64,000 bases of DNA from Noviherbaspirillum sp. L7-7A (GTDB taxonomy: Bacteria > Pseudomonadota > Gammaproteobacteria > Burkholderiales > Burkholderiaceae_D): NCBI RefSeq assembly GCF_019052805.1, contig NZ_JAHQRJ010000001.1, positions 62,001 to 126,000 of the forward strand, written 5' to 3'. Position 1 is the stretch's first letter. Every line of letters begins with the position of its first letter. The notes beneath the pieces are model-generated. The model was not told where the DNA came from and ran no database searches. It saw nothing but the letters and a program-made list of their open reading frames with translations. Shown here in pieces: positions 8,937-16,611 of this stretch. A program made the position numbers and the translations under genes.

Positions 8937-9662
8937 ATGTATCAGTCGATGAGCGAAGGGCACACTTGCCAGAACCGTATCCTGGCAAGGCTGTCAGCTG
9001 AAGAATACGCCAGCATTGCGCCGCGGCTGGAACTGGTAAGAACCCAGCTCAAGGAGGTTCTCTACGAGCGCGGCCGCCCGATTTCCTATGTATATTTTCC
9101 CTGCAGTTCGGCGCATTCCAATCTGATCATGCTGGAAAACGGTTCGGCAGTGGAAGTGGGTACGGTGGGCAATGAGGGCTTGTCGGGCGTGGAATTGCTG
9201 ATCGGCGCCAGCACGGCCATCGAGACCGGGGTATGCCAGGTCGCGGGCACCAGCCTGCGCATGAGCGCGCATGACTTCCGGGCGGCGGTGAAGGGGAAGA
9301 CTGCCTTGAGGTTATTGGCGGAACGGTATTTTCATGGCTATCTGTCGCAGGTGTCGCAATCGGTTGCCTGCAACCGCATGCACACCATCGTGCAGCGCTT
9401 TGCGCGCTGGCTGCTGATCATGCACGACCGGGTGCGGGGCGAGGAATTTTCGCTGACCCAGGAATTCCTGGCGACCATGCTCGGCGTGCACCGGCCCAGC
9501 GTCAGCATGGTGGCGGGGGAATTCCAGAAGGCCGGGCTGATTGAATATACCCGCGGCCAGATGAAGATCGTCGACCGGACGATGCTGGAACAGATGTCCT
9601 GCGAATGCTATGGCATCGTGCGCGCCGAATTCGAAAAGGCGCTGGGAATGCCGCTTGGTTGA
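8937..9662 (+). CDS. Crp/Fnr-family transcriptional regulator
   Basis: The product has 241 residues. Residues ~20-140 form a cyclic-nucleotide-binding-type beta roll (SYVYFPCSSAHSNLIMLENG, VGTVGNEGLSGVELL). It is followed by the dimerisation helix and a winged HTH (FSLTQEFLATMLGVHRPSVS). It lacks the N-terminal cysteine cluster of FNR, so it is not an obvious oxygen sensor. The FPCSSAHSNLI type is common in proteobacteria and poorly characterised. Start choice is uncertain: ATG 8937 and ATG 8949 are both possible. It lies alone between divergent and downstream units. Confidence 0.88.
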   Translation: MYQSMSEGHTCQNRILARLSAEEYASIAPRLELVRTQLKEVLYERGRPISYVYFPCSSAHSNLIMLENGSAVEVGTVGNEGLSGVELLIGASTAIETGVCQVAGTSLRMSAHDFRAAVKGKTALRLLAERYFHGYLSQVSQSVACNRMHTIVQRFARWLLIMHDRVRGEEFSLTQEFLATMLGVHRPSVSMVAGEFQKAGLIEYTRGQMKIVDRTMLEQMSCECYGIVRAEFEKALGMPLG

Positions 9663-9728
9663 TTACTATCGCTGTGCTTGACTCAGAGCAATGCGCTGTT
9701 AGTCAGGACACACTACATTGTTGATCAT

Positions 9729-9758
9729 TTGTCATGCATGCTGTTGCGCGGTGATAAT
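9729..9758 (+). promoter_or_regulatory. Candidate promoter for the 9846 lipoprotein
   Basis: TTGTCA at 9729-9734 and GATAAT at 9753-9758 are separated by 18 bp, about 90 bp before the lipoprotein start codon. It is inferred from sequence. Confidence 0.45.
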
Positions 9759-9845
9759 AGTTACTGCGTCGATGTCGATTATCGAAGGCGCACGCTCTGC
9801 CAGCGTCGTCTGCATCTGATCAACCTGTTTCGAAAAGGACTTCCC

Positions 9846-10262
9846 ATGTTCAAGCCGTTAGCCGCCGGATTTCTGGCCGTCAGCCTGCTGTTTTCCGCCT
9901 CCGGTTGCACTACGCTCGCCGACGCCCGCGCCGGACAGGGTACGGGCCAGGTACGCGTCTATGATGCCTCCTGGGACAAGGTGTGGAACACGATACCCGT
10001 AGTGCTGAAGGACCTCGGCCTGAAGGAAGAGGGCTATCACAAGGGAACGGGCTACGTGGTGGCGCAGAGCAAGGTGCCGATGCTGAGGGCGCTGCCAGGC
10101 GTGGGCGTGGGCGAGAACATCGCCATCTTTGTCGACAAGGCCGACAGCCCGAACCAGACCAAGGTGGAAGTGGTGGCAAAGAACAAGTTTGCCGTCGACG
10201 CATTCGCCAACAAGTGGGAAGACAAGGTCCACGAACAGCTCAAGACCAGGTTGGCACGCTGA
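9846..10262 (+). CDS. Small putative lipoprotein, unknown function
   Basis: The product has 138 residues with a signal peptide and lipobox (SASGCTTL). The mature part has the pattern VRVYDASWDKVWNTIPVVLKDLGL...TGYVVAQ, which recalls small lipoproteins of unknown function with an alpha/beta fold. The role is unknown. ATG 9846 has AAGGA at a spacing of 6 and puts the signal peptide first; the open frame extends further upstream without signal character. It is probably transcribed alone from the promoter at 9729-9758, and a strong hairpin follows. Confidence 0.8.
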   Translation: MFKPLAAGFLAVSLLFSASGCTTLADARAGQGTGQVRVYDASWDKVWNTIPVVLKDLGLKEEGYHKGTGYVVAQSKVPMLRALPGVGVGENIAIFVDKADSPNQTKVEVVAKNKFAVDAFANKWEDKVHEQLKTRLAR

Positions 10263-10296
10263 GGCGGATTCGAGTCCGCTTTAATTCTTAAAAAAG

Positions 10297-10340
10297 CCAG
10301 GGCGCTGGTTGCTCGCTGCCTGAGGCAACCGGCGCCCTGG
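10297..10340 (-). terminator. Strong hairpin terminator (minus strand)
   Basis: The arms at 10297-10312 and 10325-10340 pair over 16 bp with one G-T wobble. Read on the minus strand the stem is followed by CTTTTTTAAG, a proper U-tract for the convergent Ldh-family gene. On the plus strand there is no T-run, but the hairpin could still help end the lipoprotein transcript. Confidence 0.85.
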
Positions 10341-10362
10341 AATGCAGCGCCATCCGGCCGGT

Positions 10363-11469
10363 TCAGCCGGCTGCAACCCCTGCCAGTTCCCCAATCCGGG
10401 TATCCGTCATGCCCACTGCGCGCGCGGTGTCGCTGATCTGCTTCCATGTTGCCTTGTCCACCGGCGTGCCATGCGCGCTGCGCTCGGCGCAGCGCGCCAG
10501 TTCCGGTTCGCCCGGCAGCAGCACCTCGTCCACGCCCTGCGCCCGGCGCGATGCCTTGAGCCAGTCGATGAAGGCGTCGGCTTCGCCCTGGGCATCGGGC
10601 GCGTCGAAGGCGGCCGGGCTGACGATGACGGACATCATGCAGTTGATGATGGCGCTGTTGGTCATCAGCGTGTCCTCATGGGTAGTGAAGCCGCCCGACA
10701 GCGCGCCGGCAAGGATCTCGCACAGGGCGGCCATGCCGTAACCCTTGTGGCCGCCGAAGGGCAGCAGGCAGCCGCGCGGGTCTTCATGCACGACACGCGG
10801 CTCGTTGCTGGGCTGGCCGGCATGGTCGATCAGGCTGTCGGGCGGCACCTGGTGCCCCTTGTTATAGGCCACGCGGGTCTTGCCGAAGGCAATGCGGCTG
10901 GTAGCGAAGTCCAGCACCAGCGGCGGCTTGCCGGCGCGTGGGAAGGCGGCGCAGAACGGATTGGTGCCGATGCGCGCATCGATCCCGCCGAAGGCGGCGA
11001 CCAGCGGGTCGCCAGCCACGTTGACGAAGTGGAAGGACACCATGCCGGCCTGCGCGCATTGCTCTGCCCAGTGGCCGATGCGGCCGATGTGATGGGCGTT
11101 GCGCAGCCCCACCGCGCAGATGCCGAGCTGGGCGGCGCGGGCAATGCCGGCCTGCATCGCTTCATGGGCCACCACCTGGCCGAAGCCGCGTCCGCCTTCG
11201 ACCGTCAGCACCGCGCCGGCGTCGCGCGCGATCTGCGCATGCATGTTGAGCTTCAGTTCACCGTCCTGCAGCGAGCGCAGATAGCGCGGAATCATGCCCA
11301 CGCCATGCGAGTCATGGCCCGACAGATTGGCCTGCACCAGATGGTCGGCCACCAGCCGCGCTTCGGTCGGTTCGCTGCCTGCCTGCTCCCATAGCGCGCA
11401 GACCAGCGCATGCAGGCGGGTTGCGTCGATCAGGATGTCGGTTCCGGTGGAAATATCCTTGGCATTCAT
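10363..11469 (-). CDS. Ldh-family oxidoreductase (malate/L-lactate/ureidoglycolate dehydrogenase type)
   Basis: The product is a 368-residue NAD(P)-dependent 2-hydroxyacid or related dehydrogenase of the type-2 malate/lactate dehydrogenase family, which has a fold unlike classical MDH. Family signatures seen are DSHGVGMIPRY near the N-terminus (His/Ser region), GLRNAHHIGRIGHWAE in the middle and LLPFGGHKGYGMA toward the end. The substrate cannot be told from sequence. Start ATG 11469 has AGGAG at a spacing of 9; an ATG 7 bp upstream is out of frame. It stands alone and ends at the strong terminator at 10297-10340. Confidence 0.9.
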   Translation of the reverse strand: MNAKDISTGTDILIDATRLHALVCALWEQAGSEPTEARLVADHLVQANLSGHDSHGVGMIPRYLRSLQDGELKLNMHAQIARDAGAVLTVEGGRGFGQVVAHEAMQAGIARAAQLGICAVGLRNAHHIGRIGHWAEQCAQAGMVSFHFVNVAGDPLVAAFGGIDARIGTNPFCAAFPRAGKPPLVLDFATSRIAFGKTRVAYNKGHQVPPDSLIDHAGQPSNEPRVVHEDPRGCLLPFGGHKGYGMAALCEILAGALSGGFTTHEDTLMTNSAIINCMMSVIVSPAAFDAPDAQGEADAFIDWLKASRRAQGVDEVLLPGEPELARCAERSAHGTPVDKATWKQISDTARAVGMTDTRIGELAGVAAG

Positions 11470-11805
11470 TGTCCATGTCTCCTTGTTTGTTATGACGTAC
11501 GCGGCGCGGGCTTGCGCGACACGGCAGGGCATCATAGAGGGCGAAGCGGCGTGGCAGCAAGCCGGCGTCGGACGCGCTTGATCGGACCGGGGCGCCTGTG
11601 CCAGCGGCGGTGATCGGCGGACGAGAAAGCAGGTTGTGCAATCAGGAAGGCGGCGAGTACCCGGTGCTGGGTGCCAGAGGCAGAAATGGGAATGCCATGC
11701 GCCTGGCCGTGATGACTCGGCGGGCAAGACCACATCGGCCTTGCCGGCACTCTGCAGATGACCGGCGGCCGGGCGCCGCCTGTGTCGGCTACCCCGGCCC
11801 GTGGC
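11470..11805. other. Intergenic region, nothing recognised
   Basis: This is 336 bp between the Ldh-family start and the YCII-domain stop. Several frames are open because of high GC, but none has a domain, a ribosome site or convincing codon use. It must hold the promoter of the Ldh-family gene, but no convincing -10/-35 pair was found. Confidence 0.5.
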
Positions 11806-12225
11806 TCAGCCCGGCCGCGCGCCGGCCTGCATTTCCTGGAAGCCGGCAGCGGCCTGCTGCACGTCGGGCGGGAATTCCTCGAATTCCTGTACCTGGCGCA
11901 CTTCGATGATTTCATTGCCCGAGGCAGGGCAGCGGCTGGCCCAGGCAATGGCTTCGGCGCGCGAGGCGACGTCGATCATCCAGTAACCACCCAGCACTTC
12001 CTGCACGCCGGGGAAGGGGCCTTCGGTCACCTTCGGCGTGCCGCCCTCGAAGCTGATGCGGGCGCCGGCGGCCGGCGGATGCAGGCCGTTCAGGTCGCGC
12101 AGCACGCCGGCTTCCTTGAGCGCCTCGTTGTACTTCATCATGGCTTCGACAGCCTTCGCATCGGGCATGGTGCCTGCGGCGGCGGTTTCGTAGCCCCTGG
12201 GGATCATCAGCATCATGAAGCGCAT
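11806..12225 (-). CDS. YCII-related (DGPF-type) domain protein
   Basis: The product has 139 residues. It opens MRFMMLMIPRGYE and carries KVTEGPFPGVQEVLGGYWMI, the TEGPF..KE..GGY-like signature of YCII/DGPF proteins. These small ferredoxin-like-fold proteins often sit beside sigma factors or VOC proteins. The biochemical role is unknown. The start has AAAGGAC at a suitable distance. It is the second gene of a two-gene unit, 42 bp after the VOC-family gene on the same strand. Confidence 0.88.
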   Translation of the reverse strand: MRFMMLMIPRGYETAAAGTMPDAKAVEAMMKYNEALKEAGVLRDLNGLHPPAAGARISFEGGTPKVTEGPFPGVQEVLGGYWMIDVASRAEAIAWASRCPASGNEIIEVRQVQEFEEFPPDVQQAAAGFQEMQAGARPG

Positions 12226-12267
12226 GGCGGTAGTCCTTTTGGTGTTGGGGGGGAAATCGACGGCGCT

Positions 12268-12678
12268 TCAGGCAGGGACGAGGACCATCCAGCCCAGGCC
12301 ATAGCGGTCAGCCAGCATGCCGAAGCGGGAAGAAAAGAATGTGGGCGCCATCGGCATGCGGATCTGGCCGCCTTCGGCCAGCGCGGCAAAAAGGCGTTCC
12401 GCCTCGGCGTCGGTAGTGGCGTTGAGCGTGAGCGAGAAGCCGTTGAAACCGGTGGTGCCCGAGCAGTTGCCGTCGGAGGCCAGCACCGTGCTGTCGCCGA
12501 TGCGCATGCTGGCATGCATGATGCAGTTTTCCGAGCCGGGCGGCAGCATGCCGGGCGGTGGGTCGGGATTGTCGCTGTAGCGCATCAGCTGCGTGATTTC
12601 GGCGCCGAGCACATCGCGGTAGAACATCAGCGCTTCTTCACAACGGCCTTCGAAAAACAGGTAGGGCTGGATCTGCAT
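12268..12678 (-). CDS. VOC-family protein (PhnB/3-demethylubiquinone methyltransferase-like)
   Basis: The product has 136 residues with the glyoxalase/bleomycin-resistance fold of the PhnB type (IQPYLFFEGRCEEALMFYRDVLGAEI, then FSLTLNATTDAEAERLFAALAEGG and DRYGLGWMVL). Such proteins often lack metal ligands, and the substrate is unknown. ATG 12678 has GGGAG at a spacing of about 7. It is the first gene of the VOC-YCII pair and is divergent from the HxlR-family regulator, whose candidate operator lies between them. Control of this pair by that regulator is likely. Confidence 0.88.
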   Translation of the reverse strand: MQIQPYLFFEGRCEEALMFYRDVLGAEITQLMRYSDNPDPPPGMLPPGSENCIMHASMRIGDSTVLASDGNCSGTTGFNGFSLTLNATTDAEAERLFAALAEGGQIRMPMAPTFFSSRFGMLADRYGLGWMVLVPA

Positions 12679-12783
12679 GGCATTGCTCCCGTTGGCTGCA
12701 TGGATGCTGCTGGAAGGCGCCTTCCGATGGACGGATGACGTGACCTGCGAATAGGCGTGGCTTGGCATCGAGTATATCAACTC

Positions 12784-12800
12784 GCTTGCATTATGCAAGC
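12784..12800. promoter_or_regulatory. Candidate HxlR-family operator
   Basis: GCTTGCA-TTA-TGCAAGC is a perfect 7+3+7 palindrome, 17 bp upstream of the HxlR-family start and 105 bp upstream of the divergent VOC gene. It is a natural site for autoregulation and control of the VOC-YCII pair. The assignment is inference. Confidence 0.55.
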
Positions 12801-12816
12801 ATGTTAAGATTGCCGC

Positions 12817-13269
12817 ATGAAACGTTCTGAAAACAAGTCGCACTGCCCGGTGAATTTTGCGCTGGAGACCTTTGGCGATGCCTGGTCGCTGCTGGTCGTG
12901 CGCGACATCGTGTTCTGGGGCAAGCGCACCTACAAGGAATTCCTGTCGTCGGATGAAGCCATTTCCACCAATGTGCTGGCGGCGCGCCTGGCGCATCTGG
13001 AACAGCGCGGCATCCTGGTGCGCGAGCCGCATGCCAATGACCGCCGGCGCGAGGTCTATACACTGACGGAGAAGGGACTCGGCCTGATTCCGGTCCTCCT
13101 GGAAATGTCGGGCTGGAGCGCCCGCAACGATCCGGACACCACCGCGCCCCAGGCATTCGTCGAAGCGGTGTATGCCGACCGCGCCGCCATGTTCGCAGCG
13201 GTGCAGGACGCGGTGCGGCGCGGCGGCTCGCTGTTCGGGGACGGTGGCCTGCTCAGGCGGCCGGCGTGA
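12817..13269 (+). CDS. HxlR-family transcriptional regulator
   Basis: The product has 150 residues. The N-terminal CPVNFALETFGDAWSLLVVRDI is the HxlR signature, with the conserved Cys in the short N-terminal segment that in some members senses electrophiles or redox. The winged HTH follows (FLSSDEAISTNVLAARLAHLEQRGIL...YTLTEKG). The C-terminal 45 residues extend beyond the core domain. It is divergent from the VOC-YCII pair. Its last 17 bp overlap the end of the convergent MerR-type gene. Confidence 0.9.
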   Translation: MKRSENKSHCPVNFALETFGDAWSLLVVRDIVFWGKRTYKEFLSSDEAISTNVLAARLAHLEQRGILVREPHANDRRREVYTLTEKGLGLIPVLLEMSGWSARNDPDTTAPQAFVEAVYADRAAMFAAVQDAVRRGGSLFGDGGLLRRPA

Positions 13270-14203
13270 TGTCGCCCGTGCTGCCGGTGCGGGCAGCGCG
13301 CCAGGCGGCGAGCGCCTCCTGTGCATGCTGTATCGAGGGAAGTAGTTGTACGCCAGCCTGTGGCTGCAGCCGCTCGACGCCGGCGCCCCCGGCCCAGAGT
13401 TCGACGCTTTCCGGCAGCAGGGCGCGCAGCTGCGCCAGCTGGGGCGCCACCTGGCGTACTGCATAGGCGCCTGAAAACGACAGCGCCACCACATCCGCAT
13501 GCTGTGCCCGCGCCGCCATGGCAATGTCGAACAGCGGCGTCTGAATGCCCAGCGAGACACAGGTGGCGCCGTCCAGCGCCATCAGCGCCTCCACCATCAG
13601 CAGGCCCAGTCCATGCTGCTCCTCGGGCACCGTGGTCAGCACGATGCGCGGGCTGCCGGCCTGCTGCGCCGGCAGGGTGGCGATCGCCTGTCGCAGCAGT
13701 GCCTGCACCTGCTCGGTGTAGAGGTGCTCTTCAAAAATCTCGAATTCACCGCTCATCCAGGCCTCGCCCACTGCCCGGTTCAATGCCGGAAGTGTCTGGA
13801 CCACGAAGTCCTGCAGGCCCTGGCGGAGCATGGCCTGGTTGAGGGCGCTGCGCAGTTGCGGCACGTCGTGGCCTTTCACGAGCGCCAGCAGTTGCTGCGA
13901 CAACGGGTCGGCGGCCATCGGCTGCCGCGCCGGCGCGGCAGCCGCCACGCCCAGGGCCTGCAGTTCTTCCTCGCTGGCAGCCATCAGGCGGCCCGGGCGA
14001 TGGCCCTGGTCCATCAGGCGCTTCAAAAGCCGCAGGCGATCGACCTGGGTGGCAGGGTAGAGCCGCTCGCCATGCGCGTCGCGATCCGGCTTGGGAAAGC
14101 CATAACGCCGTTCCCAGACGCGCAGTATGTCCTTGGACAATCCCGTTTCCCGCTCCGTCGCAGTAATGCCTAGCGCCGGTCGCAGCTGATGTGTAGAACT
14201 CAT
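13253..14203 (-). CDS. MerR-family regulator with B12-binding domain (CarH/LitR-like photoreceptor)
   Basis: The product has 316 residues. A MerR HTH occupies ~10-75 (ITATERETGLSKDILRVWER, RLYPATQVDRLRLLKRL). A helical-bundle plus Rossmann cobalamin module occupies ~100-310. It keeps the CarH signature W-x9-E-H (Trp149, Glu159, His160) and an E-x-H-x2-G motif with the presumed lower axial ligand His197. LGIQTP and WAGGAG follow as expected for a B12 fold. In CarH/LitR proteins adenosylcobalamin binding gives DNA-bound tetramers in the dark and light breaks them. It is divergent from the lipid operon. A perfect palindromic box touches its start codon, so autorepression is likely. Confidence 0.9.
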   Translation of the reverse strand: MSSTHQLRPALGITATERETGLSKDILRVWERRYGFPKPDRDAHGERLYPATQVDRLRLLKRLMDQGHRPGRLMAASEEELQALGVAAAAPARQPMAADPLSQQLLALVKGHDVPQLRSALNQAMLRQGLQDFVVQTLPALNRAVGEAWMSGEFEIFEEHLYTEQVQALLRQAIATLPAQQAGSPRIVLTTVPEEQHGLGLLMVEALMALDGATCVSLGIQTPLFDIAMAARAQHADVVALSFSGAYAVRQVAPQLAQLRALLPESVELWAGGAGVERLQPQAGVQLLPSIQHAQEALAAWRAARTGSTGDITPAA

Positions 14204-14218
14204 TTTGTCCTGGACAAA
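14204..14218. promoter_or_regulatory. LitR/CarH-type operator box 1
   Basis: TTTGTC-CTG-GACAAA is a perfect palindrome directly abutting the start codon of the MerR-type regulator. Part of it (AGGA on the minus strand) also serves as the ribosome site. It lies just upstream of the -35 of the divergent promoter. Regulator binding is inferred. Confidence 0.65.
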
Positions 14219-14221
14219 TTG

Positions 14222-14250
14222 TTGACAAGAAATTGAGGCGTGTCTATATT
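14222..14250 (+). promoter_or_regulatory. Promoter of the lipid-modification operon
   Basis: TTGACA at 14222-14227 and TATATT at 14245-14250 are separated by exactly 17 bp, close to the sigma-70 consensus. The start of transcription would fall near 14257, leaving a leader of about 208 nt that contains boxes 2 and 3. A promoter this strong usually needs a repressor, fitting the boxes around it. Confidence 0.7.
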
Positions 14251-14267
14251 AGCCAGCGTGGGCATGA

Positions 14268-14280
14268 TTGTCCATGACAA
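14268..14280. promoter_or_regulatory. LitR/CarH-type operator box 2
   Basis: TTGTC-CAT-GACAA is a perfect palindrome of the same design as boxes 1 and 3, placed about +11 to +23 relative to the predicted transcription start. A bound tetramer here would block the promoter. Confidence 0.65.
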
Positions 14281-14355
14281 AGAGGTTTCCCGGTTTGCAG
14301 AGTTTTTGCATCCGAATGCTTGCTCCAGCCGTATAACCAATTGAAGATCCGCCGC

Positions 14356-14381
14356 CTTCCATGCTGTCCAGTGCATGGAAG
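14356..14381. repeat. Inverted repeat in the operon leader
   Basis: CTTCCATGC at 14356-14364 and GCATGGAAG at 14373-14381 pair perfectly around an 8-nt loop inside the predicted leader. It could be a transcript hairpin or a separate protein site; no U-tract follows. Confidence 0.5.
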
Positions 14382-14403
14382 CGCAGGGCTATTGTTGCAT
14401 CCT

Positions 14404-14422
14404 GCTTTGTCATGGACAAAGC
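14404..14422. promoter_or_regulatory. LitR/CarH-type operator box 3
   Basis: GCTTTGTC-ATG-GACAAAGC is a perfect 8+3+8 palindrome, the longest of the three boxes, 43 bp before the first operon gene and about 140 bp from box 2. It could act in repression by looping or as a roadblock. Confidence 0.6.
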
Positions 14423-14464
14423 GGGCGAGAAAAAGATGATGATGTGAAAGATAAGGGAGCAGGC

Positions 14465-15838
14465 ATGGAAAATACGATGTCAGGCCAGGCGGTTGACGCC
14501 GGAAACAGGATGGAGGTTGGTCCGACCCGCAGGCGCATAGCGGTCGTGGGCGCCGGCATTTCCGGGCTGGCAAGCGCGTGGCTGCTGTCGCAGCGCTATG
14601 AGGTGACGCTGTACGAGGCGGGCAATTACCTGGGTGGCCATACCAACACGGTGGATGTCACGGTCGACGGCATCAGCCATCCGGTCGACACAGGCTTCCT
14701 GGTATTTAACCACCATACCTATCCAAACCTGACCGCCATGCTGGACCATCTCCAGGTCGACAGCGTGGCAACCGACATGTCTTTTGCGGTCAGCCTCGAC
14801 CAGCCCGACCTGGAATGGGCGGGCAGCAGCCTGGGCACGGTGTTCGGGCAGAAGCGCAACCTGGTGCGGCCGGCTTTCTGGCGCATGCTGGCCGACATCC
14901 TGCGCTTCAACCGCGAAAGCGTGGCCTGGCTGCAGGACCATCCCGAAGGCCGCATGACGCTGCGCGACTTCCTGCGCGCCGGCGGCTATTCCCAAACCTT
15001 CGCCGACTGGTACCTGCTGCCCATGGCAGCCGCCATCTGGTCCTGCCCGGCAGGAGAGATGCTGGACTATCCGCTGGCGACCTTCGTGCGCTTCTGCCGC
15101 AATCACGGCCTGCTGCAGGTGTTCGGCCGGCCGCAGTGGCGCTCCATCGTCGGCGGCGGCAGGGAATATGTGCGCAGGCTGGCGGCCGGCATCGGCCATA
15201 TCCGGCTGGCGACGCCGGTGCGCCAGGTGCGCCGGGTCGAATTCGGCGCGCTGGTGGAAACCGATCATGACTGCCGGCTGTACGACGAGGTGGTGCTGGC
15301 CTGCCACAGCGACCAGGCGCTGGCGCTGCTGGGCGCCGATGCCAGCGCTGAGGAACGCCGCCTGCTGGGCGCGATCTCCTATCAGCCCAATCGCGCCGTG
15401 CTGCATACCGACCCGCGCCTGCTGCCGCGTAACCGGGCGCTCTGGTCAGCCTGGAATTACCAGGCCGCCAGCGATGTGTCGGACGCCGCGCCCGTGGGCG
15501 TGTCCTACCTGCTCAACCGGCTGCAGCCGCTGCCCTTCGACACGCCGGTCATCGTCACCCTGAATCCACGGCGCGAACCGGCTGCCCACACCGTGCTGGC
15601 GGAGTTCGACTATGCCCATCCGCTGTTCGACAGCGCCGCCATCGCGGCGCAGGAAGAGCTGGCGCTGCGCCAGGGGCGTGACGGCATCTGGCTGTGCGGC
15701 GCCTGGAATGGCTATGGCTTTCATGAAGACGGCCTGAAATCGGCGCTGCGGGTAGCCAATGCGCTTGGCTGCCATGCGCCGTGGCAGGCTGACGCCGCCA
15801 CCCAGCCCGCTCAGGCGGAACTGGCGCAGGCGGCATGA
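14465..15838 (+). CDS. FAD-dependent amine-oxidase-type oxidoreductase
   Basis: The product has 457 residues. A dinucleotide-binding motif, VVGAGISGLASA (27-38), is followed by the GGH segment (YLGGHTNTVDV). Near the C-terminus a FAD-closing motif is present (GIWLCGAWNGYGFHEDGLKSA). It belongs to the NAD(P)/FAD amine oxidase-like proteins that sit with DUF1365 and CFA-type methyltransferases. In photosynthetic alphaproteobacteria, related flavoproteins next to a CFA-type enzyme modify fatty acyl chains (furan fatty acid pathway), so a lipid desaturase or oxidase role is inferred. ATG 14465 has AGGGAG upstream. Its stop overlaps the next start by 4 bp. Confidence 0.88.
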   Translation: MENTMSGQAVDAGNRMEVGPTRRRIAVVGAGISGLASAWLLSQRYEVTLYEAGNYLGGHTNTVDVTVDGISHPVDTGFLVFNHHTYPNLTAMLDHLQVDSVATDMSFAVSLDQPDLEWAGSSLGTVFGQKRNLVRPAFWRMLADILRFNRESVAWLQDHPEGRMTLRDFLRAGGYSQTFADWYLLPMAAAIWSCPAGEMLDYPLATFVRFCRNHGLLQVFGRPQWRSIVGGGREYVRRLAAGIGHIRLATPVRQVRRVEFGALVETDHDCRLYDEVVLACHSDQALALLGADASAEERRLLGAISYQPNRAVLHTDPRLLPRNRALWSAWNYQAASDVSDAAPVGVSYLLNRLQPLPFDTPVIVTLNPRREPAAHTVLAEFDYAHPLFDSAAIAAQEELALRQGRDGIWLCGAWNGYGFHEDGLKSALRVANALGCHAPWQADAATQPAQAELAQAA

Positions 15839-16611
15839 AGCCGGCGGCGCGGCTGTTCATGGGGCAGGTGATGCACCGCCGCCTGCGGCCGGTGGTCAAC
15901 CGCTTCGTCTACCCGGTCTGCTTTTGCTTGCTGCCGCTGTCGGCGCTGGAAGCCAGCGCCAACCGGCTGTTCTCCATCAACCGTTTCAACCTGCTGAGCT
16001 TTCATTACGCCGACCACGGCGCCCGCGACGGCAGCCACCCGCTGCCATGGATACGCTCGCTGCTGGCGCAGTCGGGCCTGCATGCCGACGGCGAAATCTG
16101 GCTGCAATGCTTTCCGCGCATGCTGGGCTTCGTGTTCAGTCCGGTCAGCTTCTGGTTCTGCCATGCGGCCGATGGCAAGCCGGTGGCGGTGCTGGCCGAA
16201 GTCAGCAACACCTTCGGCCAGCGCCATCGCTACCTGCTGGCCCATGGCGACGGCAGAGCGCTGGCCGAGGGCGAGACGCTGCAGGCGGCCAAGACCTTCC
16301 ATGTCTCGCCGTTTCTGGCAGTGCAGGGCCACTATCGCTTCCGCTTCTATGCCCGCAGCGTCGACGGCGCGCCGTTCTGGCGGCTGGCCCGCATCGAGCA
16401 TGCCGATGCCGCCGGCGACCTGCTGCATACCGCCGTGTCCGGCGAGGCCGTGGCGCTGGACGCGCCAGGCGTGCTGCGCGCGGCGCTGCGCTATCCCTTC
16501 ATGACGCTCCTGATCGTGCTGCGCATCCACTGGCAGGCATTGAAGCTGTGGTGCAAGGGCGCGCCATTTTTCCGCCAACCTCCTTCTCCGCTCAACGACA
16601 AACAACCATGA
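15835..16611 (+). CDS. DUF1365 family protein
   Basis: The product has 258 residues. DUF1365 features include the N-terminal MGQVMHRRLRPVVNRFVYPV, the central SFWFCHAADGKPVAVLAEVSNTFGQRH split by conserved aromatics, and KTFHVSPFLAVQGHYRFRF. The family has no proven activity but nearly always accompanies a CFA-type methyltransferase and an FAD oxidoreductase, pointing to acyl-chain modification at the membrane. A hydrophobic segment near the C-terminus (PFMTLLIVLRIHWQALKLW) may associate with the membrane. It overlaps both neighbours in ATGA junctions, so translation is coupled. Confidence 0.9.
   Translation: MKPAARLFMGQVMHRRLRPVVNRFVYPVCFCLLPLSALEASANRLFSINRFNLLSFHYADHGARDGSHPLPWIRSLLAQSGLHADGEIWLQCFPRMLGFVFSPVSFWFCHAADGKPVAVLAEVSNTFGQRHRYLLAHGDGRALAEGETLQAAKTFHVSPFLAVQGHYRFRFYARSVDGAPFWRLARIEHADAAGDLLHTAVSGEAVALDAPGVLRAALRYPFMTLLIVLRIHWQALKLWCKGAPFFRQPPSPLNDKQP

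Noticed and set aside
15759-16607. Extended open frame upstream of the CFA-type gene
   Set aside because: The added residues are Arg/Ala/Pro-rich and overlap the FAD and DUF1365 genes in another frame; the ATG at 16608 fits the family and the ATGA junction.
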